A DNA stretch of 64,000 bases, taken from assembly GCF_018613065.1 (NCBI RefSeq), contig NZ_JAGGQW010000003.1, positions 13,072 to 77,071 of the forward strand, given 5' to 3'. Below, in pieces: positions 18,858 through 28,033 of this stretch. The position numbers and the translations under genes were made by a program. The stretch is from Bacillus sp. ISL-7. Its GTDB lineage: Bacteria > Bacillota > Bacilli > Bacillales_B > DSM-18226. Below the pieces are notes generated by a model that saw only the letters and a list, made by a program, of their open reading frames with translations, had not been told where the DNA came from and did not search any database. The stretch's first letter is position 1, and each line of letters begins with the position of its first letter.

Positions 18858-19919
18858 ATGTTTAAAAAGAAAAAAGGTTTAATTCTATCTTTAACAGTTG
18901 CATCTAGTATTCTATTAGCAACAGGATGCAGTGATTCAACAAGCGGTACAGATTCTGGAAAAGGCAAGGACAACAGTCTTCCAGCAGTTGGGGCAACCAT
19001 TTACAAATTTGATGACAACTTCATGTCCTATGTTCGCCGTGCAATGGAGACTTCAGCAAAAGATAAAGTAAAGCTCATGCTAAATGACTCGCAAAACGAC
19101 GAAGCAAAACAGATTGAACAAGTTGATACCCTAATTGCTAAAGGAGCAAAATCTCTAGCAATTAATCTGGTTGATCCAAAAGCGGCGCAAACAATTGTGG
19201 ACAAAGCAAAAGCAAAAGATCTTCCGGTTATCTTCTTTAATAAAGAGCCTGATGCAAGTGTATTAAAAGGCTATGATAAAGCTTACTATGTTGGAACAAC
19301 ATCTTCTGAATCAGGTGTACTTCAAGGTGAACTGATTGCAAAAGCTTGGGAAGCTAACAAAGATAAATATGACAAAAACAAAGATGGCAAGCTTCAATAT
19401 GTATTACTAAAAGGTGAGCCAGGACACCCAGATGCAGAAGCTCGTACAAAATTTGCAGTGGATACTGTAAAAGAAAAAGGGATTCAAGTGGAAGAATTAG
19501 CTATGGATACAGCGATGTGGGATGCAATGAAGGCAACTGAAAAAATGGATGCGTGGCTTGCAAAATACAATGACAAAATCGAATTCGTTATTGCCAACAA
19601 CGATGGTATGGCATTAGGTGCAATTGCATCTCTTGAAAAAGCAGGCTACTTCTCCGGCGACAAGTTCATGCCTGTTGTAGGTGTTGACGCGATTCCTGAA
19701 GCACTTGAAATGATTGAAAATGGCAAAATGGTTGGTTCCATCTTAAATGATGCGAAAAACCAAGGTAGCGCCACTATTCAGCTAGCAGCAAATGCAGCAA
19801 ACGGCAAAGATGTATTAGACGGAACTGAGTGGAAGCTAGACGATAATAAAGCAGTTCGTGTTCCTTACATTGAAGTAACAAAAGATAATATCCAAGTTGG
19901 TAGAGACGCTTATAAGTAA
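18858..19919 (+). CDS. mglB: galactose/glucose-binding lipoprotein of ABC transporter
   Basis: This is the extracellular substrate-binding component of a galactose/methyl-galactoside importer. A lipoprotein signal has lipobox LLATGC (Cys24). The mature domain has the sugar-binding fold and, at residues 172-180, DKNKDGKLQ. That is the EF-hand-like calcium loop characteristic of the MglB glucose/galactose-binding protein, which separates it from ribose or xylose binders. At 353 residues it is full length. AAAAGGAG precedes the ATG. It is the first gene of mglB-mglA-mglC, but a repeat array starts at its stop codon. Confidence 0.93.
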   Translation: MFKKKKGLILSLTVASSILLATGCSDSTSGTDSGKGKDNSLPAVGATIYKFDDNFMSYVRRAMETSAKDKVKLMLNDSQNDEAKQIEQVDTLIAKGAKSLAINLVDPKAAQTIVDKAKAKDLPVIFFNKEPDASVLKGYDKAYYVGTTSSESGVLQGELIAKAWEANKDKYDKNKDGKLQYVLLKGEPGHPDAEARTKFAVDTVKEKGIQVEELAMDTAMWDAMKATEKMDAWLAKYNDKIEFVIANNDGMALGAIASLEKAGYFSGDKFMPVVGVDAIPEALEMIENGKMVGSILNDAKNQGSATIQLAANAANGKDVLDGTEWKLDDNKAVRVPYIEVTKDNIQVGRDAYK

Positions 19920-20256
19920 GAAAAGCAGAAGCGCCTTGTCCAGGGGCGACAGGCATAAGACGAGCCGTCAAGAAGGTTGCTCTTGACCTTCTTGACGGAT
20001 TGGCTTATGACCCCGAGCCCCTAGGCGCTGGAGCTAGACAGTAAGAAAAGCAGAAGCGCCTGCCCAGGGGCGACAGGCATAAGACGAGCCGGCGAGAAGG
20101 TTGCTCTTTGACCTCTTGACGGATTGGCTTATGACCCCGAGCCCCTAGGCGCTGGAGCTAGACAGTAAGAAAAGCAGAAGCGCCATGTCCAGGGGCTGGA
20201 ATCAGCCCCTTGGCGCTCCTCGAACAAAGGAAAAGCAGACGCTTTTCCTTCGTTCG
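19916..20256 (+). repeat. tandem structured repeat array between mglB and mglA
   Basis: Two nearly identical units (19916-20040, 125 bp; 20041-20164, 124 bp) each begin GTAAGAAAAGCAGAAGCGCC and end GGAGCTAGACA. A shortened third unit (20165-20220) and a further hairpin (20221-20256, 16-bp arms with one mismatch) follow. Within each unit the ends are complementary (AGCGCC...GGCGCT, GGCATAAG...CTTATG), so each can fold into a long hairpin. The first unit supplies the last base of the codon before the mglB stop and the TAA itself. No T run follows, so this looks like an RNA-stability or attenuation element rather than a simple terminator. Confidence 0.9.
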
Positions 20257-20378
20257 GGGTAAGACTCCAAATATTTGGAGCTGGATACCGCAATAAAATT
20301 ATTACTCTCTTTAAAAGTTTGAGAAGCATCCCATGGAGCTCTCATATTTTTTTAAATGGTTTCAGAGGAGGTTCGCTC

Positions 20379-21884
20379 ATGTCAGAATCAAGTACAACCA
20401 ATTTACTAGAAATGCTGAATATAACCAAAAGGTTCCCAGGGGTACTCGCTTTAGACAATGTTTCCCTAAAAGTAAAGCCTGGATCGGTCCATGCCTTAAT
20501 GGGCGAAAACGGTGCAGGAAAATCGACGTTGATGAAATGCTTATTCGGCATCTATTCGATGGATGAAGGCAAAATTCTCTTTGGTGGGAAAGAAGTTTCC
20601 TTTGCCAATTCGAAGCAAGCCCTCGAAAACGGAGTTTCCATGGTACATCAAGAACTAAATCAGGTACGTCAACAGAATGTTATGGATAATATTTGGCTGG
20701 GGCGTTATCCGAAAAAGGGCATTTTCATCGATGAAAAGAAAATGTACGAAGATACAGCGGCTATTTTTAAAAGTCTTGATATCAGTATTAATCCACGCAG
20801 TAAGGTGAGTACGCTTTCTGTTTCCGAAATGCAGATGGTGGAAATTGCAAAAGCTGTTTCCTATCATTCTAAAATTATAGTAATGGACGAACCAACCTCC
20901 TCTCTAACAGAGACGGAAGTAAATCATCTGTTCAGAATCATCAAAAGGCTTCAAAGTGAGAACGTTGCGATTATCTATATTTCACACAAAATGGAGGAAA
21001 TCTTAAAGATTTCAGACGAAGTAACGATCATGCGTGATGGTCAGTATATAGCAACAAAAAGTTCGAAGGACCTAACAACCGATGAAATTATTAAATTGAT
21101 GGTAGGACGTGACCTTTCACAACGGTTCCCTGAAAAAATAAACAAACCAGGGGAATTAATATTGAAAGTATCAGATTTGACTGCAGAAACACAGCCTTCT
21201 TTTTCTAATGTCGGCTTCGAGTTAAGAAAAGGCGAAATCTTAGGTATTGCCGGATTGGTTGGCTCGAAACGGACCGAGGTGGTTGAAGCATTATTTGGAA
21301 TGAGGGCGCTAACATCAGGAACGATTGAATTAAATGGCAAGGTAGTTAAAAACCATTCACCGCAGCAAGCCATCAAAAATGGCTTTGCCCTTGTGACGGA
21401 AGAAAGAAGATCAACCGGTATTTTCCCAGAACTAAGCATTAGCTTTAACTCGATCATTTCTAACATGAAGCAATATAAAACAAAAAGCGGATTCTTATCT
21501 GACCGCAAAGTCGCCGATGATACCCAGTGGGTAATTGACTCCATGAAGGTAAAGACACCTTCTCAAAAGACATCGATTGGAAGTCTATCAGGTGGTAACC
21601 AACAGAAGGTAATTATTGGCCGATGGCTGCTAACAAAACCAGATATTTTATTGCTAGATGAACCAACTAGGGGTATTGATGTCGGGGCAAAGTTTGAAAT
21701 TTATCAGCTCATTAACCAATTAGCTGCGGAAGGAAAAGGAATTATCATGATTTCTTCCGAAATGCCTGAGCTTTTGGGTGTAACCGACCGAATTTTAGTC
21801 ATGAGTAATGGAAAAGCAGCTGGAATTGTTGAGACTCACGCAACATCTCAAGAAGAAATTATGCAATTAGCAGCTTTGTATTAG
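20379..21884 (+). CDS. mglA: galactose ABC transporter ATP-binding protein
   Basis: This is a double ATPase energising galactose import. Domain 1 has Walker [10 protein letters not shown] and Walker [11 protein letters not shown]. Domain 2 has the degenerate Walker [11 protein letters not shown] usual in this family, signature LSGGNQQKV and Walker [10 protein letters not shown]. At 501 residues it has the normal length. The start at 20379 follows GAGGAGG (20365-20371); an upstream in-frame ATG at 20319 would add 20 residues without support. It stands 459 bp from mglB, across the repeat array, and 11 bp before mglC. Confidence 0.95.
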   Translation: MSESSTTNLLEMLNITKRFPGVLALDNVSLKVKPGSVHALMGENGAGKSTLMKCLFGIYSMDEGKILFGGKEVSFANSKQALENGVSMVHQELNQVRQQNVMDNIWLGRYPKKGIFIDEKKMYEDTAAIFKSLDISINPRSKVSTLSVSEMQMVEIAKAVSYHSKIIVMDEPTSSLTETEVNHLFRIIKRLQSENVAIIYISHKMEEILKISDEVTIMRDGQYIATKSSKDLTTDEIIKLMVGRDLSQRFPEKINKPGELILKVSDLTAETQPSFSNVGFELRKGEILGIAGLVGSKRTEVVEALFGMRALTSGTIELNGKVVKNHSPQQAIKNGFALVTEERRSTGIFPELSISFNSIISNMKQYKTKSGFLSDRKVADDTQWVIDSMKVKTPSQKTSIGSLSGGNQQKVIIGRWLLTKPDILLLDEPTRGIDVGAKFEIYQLINQLAAEGKGIIMISSEMPELLGVTDRILVMSNGKAAGIVETHATSQEEIMQLAALY

Positions 21885-21895
21885 GAGGAATGGAT

Positions 21896-22918
21896 ATGAA
21901 TACTCAAGCTTCAAAAAAATCAAGCGTATCAAAATGGCTTGTTGATAACGTAATTTATGTAGTTTTAATCCTTCTTGTCGTCGGAATTGTCGCTGCTTCT
22001 CCGGACTTTTTATCGATGACAAACTTAATTAATATCTTAAGTCAATCATCCTCACGTATTATTATCGCACTTGGGGTAGCAGGTATCTTAATTACTGCAG
22101 GTACTGACCTTTCAGCGGGCCGGATGGTTGGACTTGCTGCCGTCATATCAGCCTCGATGCTGCAAGCAGGGGATTATGCTTATCGAATGTATCCAAACCT
22201 GCCGGAATTACCATTAATTGTTCCGATTGTCATTGCGATGGTAGCAACAGGTATCATTTCAGCATTAAACGGTGTTATTGTAGCAAAATTTCACGTTCCT
22301 CCATTCATTGCTACCTTAGGTATGATGATTGGTGTTTACGGACTGACTTCAATTTATTTTGACCGCCCGCCATATGGTGCGCAGCCAATTGGTGGTTTAA
22401 GCCAAGCCTTTACAACGTTTGCGCAACGCGGTATAAAAATTGGCCAATATGAATTTCCATACCTCATTATTTATGCCATTGTAGTATCACTTATCATTTG
22501 GGTAATTTGGAATAAAACACAGCTAGGTAAAAATATGTACGCCATTGGTGGCAATCCAGAAGCTGCTAAGGTTTCGGGTGTAAACGTGGCAAGAAACCTG
22601 ATTATCATCTACACGATCGCAGGTCTTCTTTACGGCTTAACAGGTACACTGGAAGCTGGACGTGTAGGTAGTGCAACAAATAACACAGGTAACATGTATG
22701 AACTAGATGCAATCGCAGCCTGCGTAGTCGGCGGTGTATCACTATCAGGTGGAATTGGAACCGTCCCTGGTGTTATCACAGGGGTACTGATTTTCCAAGT
22801 CATCAACTACGGTTTAGCCTTCCTTGGCGTAAGCCCATACATTCAATTCATCGTAAAAGGCTTAATCATCATCGTCGCAGTAGCCTTTGACATGCGTAAA
22901 CACGCAAAGAAAAAATAA
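21896..22918 (+). CDS. mglC: galactose ABC transporter permease
   Basis: This is an integral membrane permease of the BPD_transp_2 family with about 8-10 hydrophobic segments. Conserved segments are AGTDLSAGRMVGLAAV near the N terminus and CVVGGVSLSGGIGTV near the C terminus. It forms the channel with MglA and receives sugar from MglB. The ATG at 21896 is preferred over 21890 because GGAGG (21884-21888) directly abuts the earlier ATG but is 7 nt from this one. A dispersed palindrome with a T run ends the operon. Confidence 0.95.
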   Translation: MNTQASKKSSVSKWLVDNVIYVVLILLVVGIVAASPDFLSMTNLINILSQSSSRIIIALGVAGILITAGTDLSAGRMVGLAAVISASMLQAGDYAYRMYPNLPELPLIVPIVIAMVATGIISALNGVIVAKFHVPPFIATLGMMIGVYGLTSIYFDRPPYGAQPIGGLSQAFTTFAQRGIKIGQYEFPYLIIYAIVVSLIIWVIWNKTQLGKNMYAIGGNPEAAKVSGVNVARNLIIIYTIAGLLYGLTGTLEAGRVGSATNNTGNMYELDAIAACVVGGVSLSGGIGTVPGVITGVLIFQVINYGLAFLGVSPYIQFIVKGLIIIVAVAFDMRKHAKKK

Positions 22919-22939
22919 GTAGATTGGTATTTAAAATTT

Positions 22940-22994
22940 GGTGTCAGGCACCGTTCGTGGACAAATGTCCACGAGCGGTGCCTGACACCTTTTT
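22940..22994. repeat. dispersed 50-bp palindrome, copy 1, acting as terminator
   Basis: Outer arms GGTGTCAGGCACC (22940-22952) and GGTGCCTGACACC (22977-22989) enclose an inner palindrome GTGGACAAATGTCCAC. Five T follow, so it can terminate mglC. Confidence 0.92.
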
Positions 22995-23064
22995 ATATTT
23001 TGTGATGTTACCAATACATACAAACTATAAAACAATTTGTATGTAAGATTTGATGTTTTGTCTA

Positions 23065-23092
23065 ATGACAGGCCTTAGCAGTGGTGTATAAT
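23065..23092 (+). promoter_or_regulatory. putative sigma-A promoter for the amidohydrolase gene
   Basis: ATGACA (23065-23070) lies 16 nt from a perfect TATAAT (23087-23092). The gap from 22990 to the gene otherwise shows no recognised element. Confidence 0.5.
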
Positions 23093-23256
23093 TAAATTGT
23101 TGTCTGAATATTTACTTAAATTTAATAATAGGCTTACTTTGGACCCCAGAACAGCTTCAAAATCAAAAGTCCGCAAATTTCTGTTTTTATCCTCCACGAG
23201 ATTTTTAACATTGAATTATGCACTTAATCTCAGATAAAAAAGGGGAGTGTTTAATC

Positions 23257-24492
23257 ATGCAACGACAAAAATTATTGATCAATGGAGAAAGACTGAAGAC
23301 GACATTAGAACAATTTGCAAACTTTGGCCGGACAGAAAACAATGGGGTCACAAGGTTGTCCTTATCCAAGGAAGATATCCGGGTAAGGGATTACTTCCGT
23401 TCTTGCTGCGAGGAATTAGGGTTGACAGTCAAGGTTGATGATATGGGCTGCATGTATGCGACACTGGCTGGGAAAGAAGAAAAACCGCCAATTCTTATTG
23501 GCTCCCATTTGGATTCGGTGAAAAAAGGCGGCCGTTTCGATGGTGTCTTAGGGGTAGTGGCTGGCTTAGAAGTGATTCGAACGTTGGTGGAGAATCAAAT
23601 TAAACCACAAATTCCGATCACGATTGTTAACTTTACGAATGAAGAAGGTGCGCGGTTTGAGCCTTCAATGATGGCTTCAGGTGTACTCTCTGGTAAATTT
23701 GAGAAGTCAGTTATGTTAAAAAAGGTAGATTCAGAGGGAGTTACTTTTGGGGAGGCTTTAAAGTCGAGCGGGTACGAAGGCGATGTGGAGAATCGATTAA
23801 AAGAGGCATCGGCCCTTTTAGAGCTCCACATTGAACAAGGACCGATCCTTGAAAAAGAGGCACTCTCAATCGGTGTCGTAGAATGTGTGGTAGGAATGGC
23901 TTGCTATGAGATTGAAGTAACAGGGGAATCCGACCACGCGGGCACAACTCCAATGAAGATGAGAAAAGATGCCTTGTTTGCCACTAATAACTTAATCAAT
24001 GAAATCCGCAGGCGGTTAGGAGTTTTAGATGAAGATTTAGTCTTCACGATTGGCAGAGTAAACGTGTATCCAAGCATCCATACGGTCATTCCGAACAAGG
24101 TCATCTTTACTCTTGAAGCACGTCATAAGGACATGGAAATTGTCCGTACGGTTAAAAACTTCATCGAAGCACTTCCGAATTTAACCTCGTTAAATGAAGG
24201 CTGTGAGGTAAAAACAACAAAATTATGGGAGCGGGACACCGTTTGGTTCGAACCGGAAGTCTGCCAACTTTTAGAAGAATCGGCACGGACGCTCGGGTAC
24301 TCTAATAGAAGAATGGTTAGTGGTGCAGGCCATGATGCGCAATTCATTGCTAGCTTTGTTCCAACGGCCATGCTATTTGTCCCTAGTATTAACGGCAAAA
24401 GCCACTGTGAAGAAGAGTTAACCACTTGGGAAGATTGCGAAAAAGGGATCAATGTTTTATTGGATACGGTTTTAACGATGTTAGCAAAATAG
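23257..24492 (+). CDS. M20-type hydantoinase/carbamoylase family amidase
   Basis: This is a zinc-dependent amidohydrolase of the group that includes N-carbamoyl-L-amino acid hydrolase, allantoate amidohydrolase and beta-ureidopropionase. Metal-site motifs are IGSHLDSVKKGGRFDG, TNEEGARF and ELHIEQGP, and a dimerisation domain (ESDHAGTTPM) interrupts the catalytic domain. At 411 residues it has the normal length. The start at 23257 is chosen for the AGGGGAG ribosome site. Neighbours do not reveal the substrate; no hydantoinase or allantoinase gene is adjacent. An intrinsic terminator follows. Confidence 0.88.
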   Translation: MQRQKLLINGERLKTTLEQFANFGRTENNGVTRLSLSKEDIRVRDYFRSCCEELGLTVKVDDMGCMYATLAGKEEKPPILIGSHLDSVKKGGRFDGVLGVVAGLEVIRTLVENQIKPQIPITIVNFTNEEGARFEPSMMASGVLSGKFEKSVMLKKVDSEGVTFGEALKSSGYEGDVENRLKEASALLELHIEQGPILEKEALSIGVVECVVGMACYEIEVTGESDHAGTTPMKMRKDALFATNNLINEIRRRLGVLDEDLVFTIGRVNVYPSIHTVIPNKVIFTLEARHKDMEIVRTVKNFIEALPNLTSLNEGCEVKTTKLWERDTVWFEPEVCQLLEESARTLGYSNRRMVSGAGHDAQFIASFVPTAMLFVPSINGKSHCEEELTTWEDCEKGINVLLDTVLTMLAK

Positions 24493-24516
24493 TTTTTAAT
24501 TAAATAAGCTAGCTTT

Positions 24517-24555
24517 AAAGGGACCTTTTCGTGATGCGGAAGGGTCTCTTTTTTA
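24517..24555 (+). terminator. intrinsic terminator after the amidase gene
   Basis: The imperfect stem pairs GGGACC(TTTTCG) with (CGGAA)GGGTCTC, and a T6 run follows. Confidence 0.75.
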
Positions 24556-24774
24556 CTTTGGCTTGTTCCTCTTGCCTATACAGCAGTACTGTGGGCTGTA
24601 TTTATGCTTATTAGCAGTGGGTTTTACGGAGCGGATTCTTGGTTGTTTTATAGTATTTTTCATCTGGCATTCGCACCAATCTACTTTATGGCTATTGCTC
24701 CCCGTAATATTGATTTTCAAAAGACTTCGGACATTGCCTTAAGGGACTCTATTTTTGGCACACTTCTTGCATAA
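24535..24774 (+). pseudogene. possible remnant of a small membrane protein gene
   Basis: A stop-free frame of 79 codons runs from a TGA at 24532 to a TAA at 24772 without an ATG near its start. Its translation is strongly hydrophobic and looks natural, with two membrane-like stretches (LAYTAVLWAVFMLISSG and LFYSIFHLAFAPIYFMAI) and a polar tail. Its last codons overlap the sigma-54 promoter of scoA. I do not recognise the family. It may be the 3' end of a decayed gene that donated the promoter region, or a chance open frame. Confidence 0.3.
24755..24772 (+). promoter_or_regulatory. sigma-54 promoter of scoAB
   Basis: TTGGCAC-A-CTTC-TTGCAT fits the -24/-12 consensus (TTGGCACG-N4-TTGCA) at all key positions, with correct GG/GC spacing. 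It lies 58 bp upstream of the scoA GTG. Confidence 0.85.
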
Positions 24775-24829
24775 TAAATGTATGTAACTAACACTAATTT
24801 CATTTAATTCTTTCAGGAGGTGCGTTGTA

Positions 24830-25489
24830 GTGAATAAAATTATTTCAATAGAGGAAATTTCCTCCATTCTGACAGATGGAATGACCATTATGGCAGGTGG
24901 GTTTATGGGGGTAGGTACACCACAACAACTGGTAACTGCCCTGCTTGAAGCAGATGTGAAGGATTTAACGCTAATCGCAAATGATACCGCTTTCATAAAA
25001 ACGGGTGTTGGACCTTTAATTGTAAACAAACGAGTAAAGAAGGTAATTGCATCACATATTGGCACAAATCCTGAAACCGGCAAACAAATGATTGCTGGTG
25101 AACTGGAAGTGGAACTAGTTCCCCAGGGAACACTTGCTGAACGTGTTCGTGCCGGAGGGTCTGGCCTTGGCGGAGTGTTGACTCCCACCGGTGTTGGAAC
25201 TGTAGTCGAAGAAGGCAAAGAAAAGATCACCGTCGATGGCCGTGAATATTTACTCGAAAAACCGCTTCGCGCTGAAGTTGCCATTCTTAAAGCATTTAAA
25301 GCAGATAAAGCTGGCAATTTGATTTATCATCGTTCGGCCCGGAATTTTAACCCATTGATGGCCTTAGCAGCAGATCTCGTGATTGTTCAAGTAGAACAAA
25401 TCGTTGAAGTTGGAGAAATTGACCCGGATGAAGTAATGACACCCGGAATCTTGGTCGATAAAATTTTCGTTCAGGGAGGTAGTCGATAA
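24830..25489 (+). CDS. scoA: 3-oxoacid CoA-transferase subunit A (succinyl-CoA:acetoacetate CoA-transferase)
   Basis: This is the alpha subunit of a family I CoA-transferase that activates acetoacetate. It contains the GGFMGVGTP glycine-rich loop near the N terminus and the [16 protein letters not shown] segment typical of AtoD/ScoA. At 219 residues it has the usual length. The GTG start at 24830 has AGGAGGTG 8 nt upstream. It overlaps scoB by one base (TAATG), so the two subunits are coupled. The sigma-54 promoter upstream and the dehydrogenase and permease downstream point to 3-hydroxybutyrate/acetoacetate use, as in the B. subtilis yxjC-scoA-scoB-yxjF set. Confidence 0.92.
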   Translation: MNKIISIEEISSILTDGMTIMAGGFMGVGTPQQLVTALLEADVKDLTLIANDTAFIKTGVGPLIVNKRVKKVIASHIGTNPETGKQMIAGELEVELVPQGTLAERVRAGGSGLGGVLTPTGVGTVVEEGKEKITVDGREYLLEKPLRAEVAILKAFKADKAGNLIYHRSARNFNPLMALAADLVIVQVEQIVEVGEIDPDEVMTPGILVDKIFVQGGSR

Positions 25490-26154
25490 TGATAAAAACG
25501 CTAGTGAATCCAAAACAAATGATCGCTGCTCGTGTTGCGAAGGAATTGCAAGATGGAGATGTAGTTAACCTGGGGATTGGACTGCCGACTATGGTCCCAA
25601 ACTACCTGCCTGGAAATGTTAACGTCATTCTCCAATCTGAAAATGGATATATCGGACTCGGTCCTGTAGACGGAGATATTGATCCGGATATGGTTAATGC
25701 GGGTGGGCAGCCTTCAGGTATTAATCCAGGAGGTGCGTTCTTCGACAGCCTTTTCTCATTCGAATTAATCCGTGGAGGACATGTGGACGTAACGGTCCTT
25801 GGAGGATTAGAGGTTGATGCGAAAGGCAACCTTGCTAACTGGATGGTTCCTGGAAAAATGGTGCCTGGTATGGGTGGAGCAATGGATTTAGTTACTGGAG
25901 CAAAGAAAGTTATTGTAGCAATGGAACATATGGCCAAAAACGGATCATCCAAAATATTAGAACAATGTCGATTGCCTTTGACTGGAAAGGGCGTAGTGGA
26001 CCTGATTGTGACGGAACTAGCGGTCTTTCGTGTAACAGCTGAAGGATTCGTACTGGAGGAACTTCAAGATGGTGTCGAAATTGATACCGTTAAGGAAAAA
26101 ACAGAAGCTGCTTTTACGATCAATCCAGCTATTTTAAAAGAAAAAAACGGTTAA
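25489..26154 (+). CDS. scoB: 3-oxoacid CoA-transferase subunit B
   Basis: This is the beta subunit carrying the catalytic glutamate (Glu51 in QSENGYIGLGP), which forms the enzyme-CoA thioester. Further AtoA/ScoB motifs are GIGLPTMVPNY and GGAMDLVTGAKKVIVAMEH. At 221 residues it is full length. Its ATG overlaps the scoA stop codon and follows GGGAGGT. It works with ScoA to move CoA from succinyl-CoA (or another donor) to acetoacetate. The permease gene downstream has its own promoter. Confidence 0.93.
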   Translation: MIKTLVNPKQMIAARVAKELQDGDVVNLGIGLPTMVPNYLPGNVNVILQSENGYIGLGPVDGDIDPDMVNAGGQPSGINPGGAFFDSLFSFELIRGGHVDVTVLGGLEVDAKGNLANWMVPGKMVPGMGGAMDLVTGAKKVIVAMEHMAKNGSSKILEQCRLPLTGKGVVDLIVTELAVFRVTAEGFVLEELQDGVEIDTVKEKTEAAFTINPAILKEKNG

Positions 26155-26251
26155 TTAATATGATAGAAAATGAAAAGTAAATCGAGTTTCATAGATTGCG
26201 AGGGATTAGGTATTTATCAAATGCTTTTAAAGCCAGTGTTTTAAATAAATC

Positions 26252-26322
26252 GATTCCGAAAAAACGGAAAATTCCGGATTTTCGGAATCTGATCGCACTG
26301 AATTTTCCAAATTTACGGAATC
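26252..26322 (+). promoter_or_regulatory. putative upstream activating sites for the sigma-54 activator
   Basis: GATTCCGAAAA (26252-26262) and TTTTCGGAATC (26279-26289) form a perfect 11-bp inverted repeat around a second TTCCG-type repeat (CGGAAAATTCCG, 26265-26276). A third ACGGAATC half-site lies at 26315-26322. The cluster is 120-190 bp upstream of the second sigma-54 promoter, a normal enhancer distance. The rest of the 382-bp gap upstream of the permease gene is AT-rich with no gene. Confidence 0.6.
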
Positions 26323-26438
26323 ATAAACGAGAGTATAAAGGGTGGTTTTTGGTAACGTATAGTTATAAACTATTAATTTAGTATAATACTTGTATGATAA
26401 TAAAGAAAATTTAAATTTTTTAGAAACTATAACCGATT

Positions 26439-26456
26439 TTGGCACGGAACTTGCAT
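26439..26456 (+). promoter_or_regulatory. sigma-54 promoter of the GntP-family permease gene
   Basis: TTGGCACG-GAAC-TTGCAT is a full match to the -24/-12 consensus. It lies 81 bp before the permease ATG. Confidence 0.92.
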
Positions 26457-26477
26457 TTTTTTAAGTGAACTTTAGCC

Positions 26478-26491
26478 TGTAAACGCTTACC
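26478..26491 (+). promoter_or_regulatory. cre box downstream of the sigma-54 promoter
   Basis: TGTAAACGCTTACC matches the CcpA cre consensus TGWNANCGNTNWCA except for its last base. It lies about 10-23 nt past the expected transcription start, a position suited to roadblock repression. Confidence 0.7.
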
Positions 26492-26536
26492 AAGGGGATG
26501 CTAAAGCTCATACAAAAAGTAAAAAGGGGGATTTAA

Positions 26537-27976
26537 ATGCAATTATTTATTATTCTTTTGTCACTTGGGCTCTTAATGTTTGTTGCCTACCGAGGATTTT
26601 CTGTTATCTTATTTGCTCCGATCTGTGCACTTTTAGCTGTTGTACTTGTTGACCCAAGCCATGTTTTACCGTTCTTTTCCGGTGTGTTCATGGAAAAAAT
26701 GGTCGGATTCATTAAATCATACTTCCCAGTGTTCCTATTAGGAGCCATTTTTGGAAAAGTAGTTGAAATGTCTGGGATTGCAGAATCCATAGCTAAGACG
26801 ATTGTCCGTTTGCTTGGTGCAAAACGTGCGATGCTAACCATTGTATTATTAGGCGCCATATTAACATATAGCGGTGTAAGCTTATTCGTAGCTGTTTTTG
26901 CAATTTACCCATTTGCTGCTCAAATGTTCAGGGAAGCGAATATTCCTAAACGCTTAATTCCCGGAACGATTGCACTTGGTGCGTTCACATTCACTATGGA
27001 TGCCCTGCCGGGAACACCACAAATTCAGAACGTTATACCAATTCAATTCTTTAAAACAGATATTTATGCGGCACCAACACTTGGAATTATCGGGGCTATT
27101 TTTGTCTTAACTCTAGGGCTGCTTTATCTGGAGATGAGAAGGAGAAAGGCAGCAAAAGCTGGGGAAGGTTATTATGGATTTGAAGCCGAAACTGCGGCTG
27201 CATTGGATTTGGCGGAATCAAGTCAAAAGGACGTAACCGTTCCAGATTTAACGACTCATCAATCTGTTTTAAAGCAAATTTTAGCGTTTGTACCGCTTGT
27301 GCTGGTAGCTGTTTCAAATAAATTGTTCATTACCTACATACCAAAATGGTACCCGAACGGTTTTGATTTTACTGCGATTGGCTTAAAAGCATATACAGTA
27401 GATGTTCCTACTGTTGCAGCTATCTGGGCCATTGAAATGGCCTTAGTCGTGGGGATCGTCACGTCACTTGCCTTCGATTGGAAGCGTGTGACAGTAAACT
27501 TTAAAGAAGGACTAAACCTCAGTATTGCCGGAGCATTGCTTGCAACGATGAATACAGGTGCCGAATACGGTTTTGGCGGTATTATTTCCTCGCTTCCAGG
27601 ATTTGCAAAAATCAGTGACGGGATTTCTAGTACCTTTACGAATCCACTTGTTAACGGTGCTGTTACTACAAGTTCACTAGCAGGTATTACAGGCTCTGCC
27701 TCTGGTGGTATGGGTATTGCTTTAGGAGCGATGGCTGATAAATACAATCAGGCAATTACTGCGGCTAATATTCCACCAGAGGTTATGCACCGTGTTGTCG
27801 CCATGGCATCCGGTGGTATGGATACACTTCCACATAACGGTGCCGTCATTACCTTACTCGCCGTTACAGGATTAACACACAAACAATCGTACCGCGACAT
27901 TTTCGCCGTAACAGTTATTAAAACCATAGCCGTTTTCTTTGTTATTGGTCTTTACACTTTATTTGGGATTATCTAA
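26537..27976 (+). CDS. GntP-family permease, probable 3-hydroxybutyrate/acetoacetate transporter
   Basis: This is a 479-residue integral membrane carrier with about 12 hydrophobic segments, of the gluconate:H+ symporter (GntP) family. Family-like segments include GAIFGKVVEMSG near the N terminus and GITGSASGGMGIALG and MDTLPHNGAVITLL near the C terminus. The substrate is inferred from context: the same family member (YxjC) sits with scoAB and a hydroxybutyrate dehydrogenase in B. subtilis. GGGGG precedes the ATG. Expression should need sigma-54 and its activator and be reduced by CcpA. Confidence 0.85.
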   Translation: MQLFIILLSLGLLMFVAYRGFSVILFAPICALLAVVLVDPSHVLPFFSGVFMEKMVGFIKSYFPVFLLGAIFGKVVEMSGIAESIAKTIVRLLGAKRAMLTIVLLGAILTYSGVSLFVAVFAIYPFAAQMFREANIPKRLIPGTIALGAFTFTMDALPGTPQIQNVIPIQFFKTDIYAAPTLGIIGAIFVLTLGLLYLEMRRRKAAKAGEGYYGFEAETAAALDLAESSQKDVTVPDLTTHQSVLKQILAFVPLVLVAVSNKLFITYIPKWYPNGFDFTAIGLKAYTVDVPTVAAIWAIEMALVVGIVTSLAFDWKRVTVNFKEGLNLSIAGALLATMNTGAEYGFGGIISSLPGFAKISDGISSTFTNPLVNGAVTTSSLAGITGSASGGMGIALGAMADKYNQAITAANIPPEVMHRVVAMASGGMDTLPHNGAVITLLAVTGLTHKQSYRDIFAVTVIKTIAVFFVIGLYTLFGII

Positions 27977-28033
27977 AGACATTGCGCGTAAATATAGAAG
28001 AATAGTTGTCTAGTTATAAAGGAGGATTCTCGT

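Noticed and set aside
19916..20220. Possible CRISPR-like repeat array
   Set aside because: Units are about 125 bp, tandem without unique spacers, and there are no cas genes; this is a structured tandem repeat.
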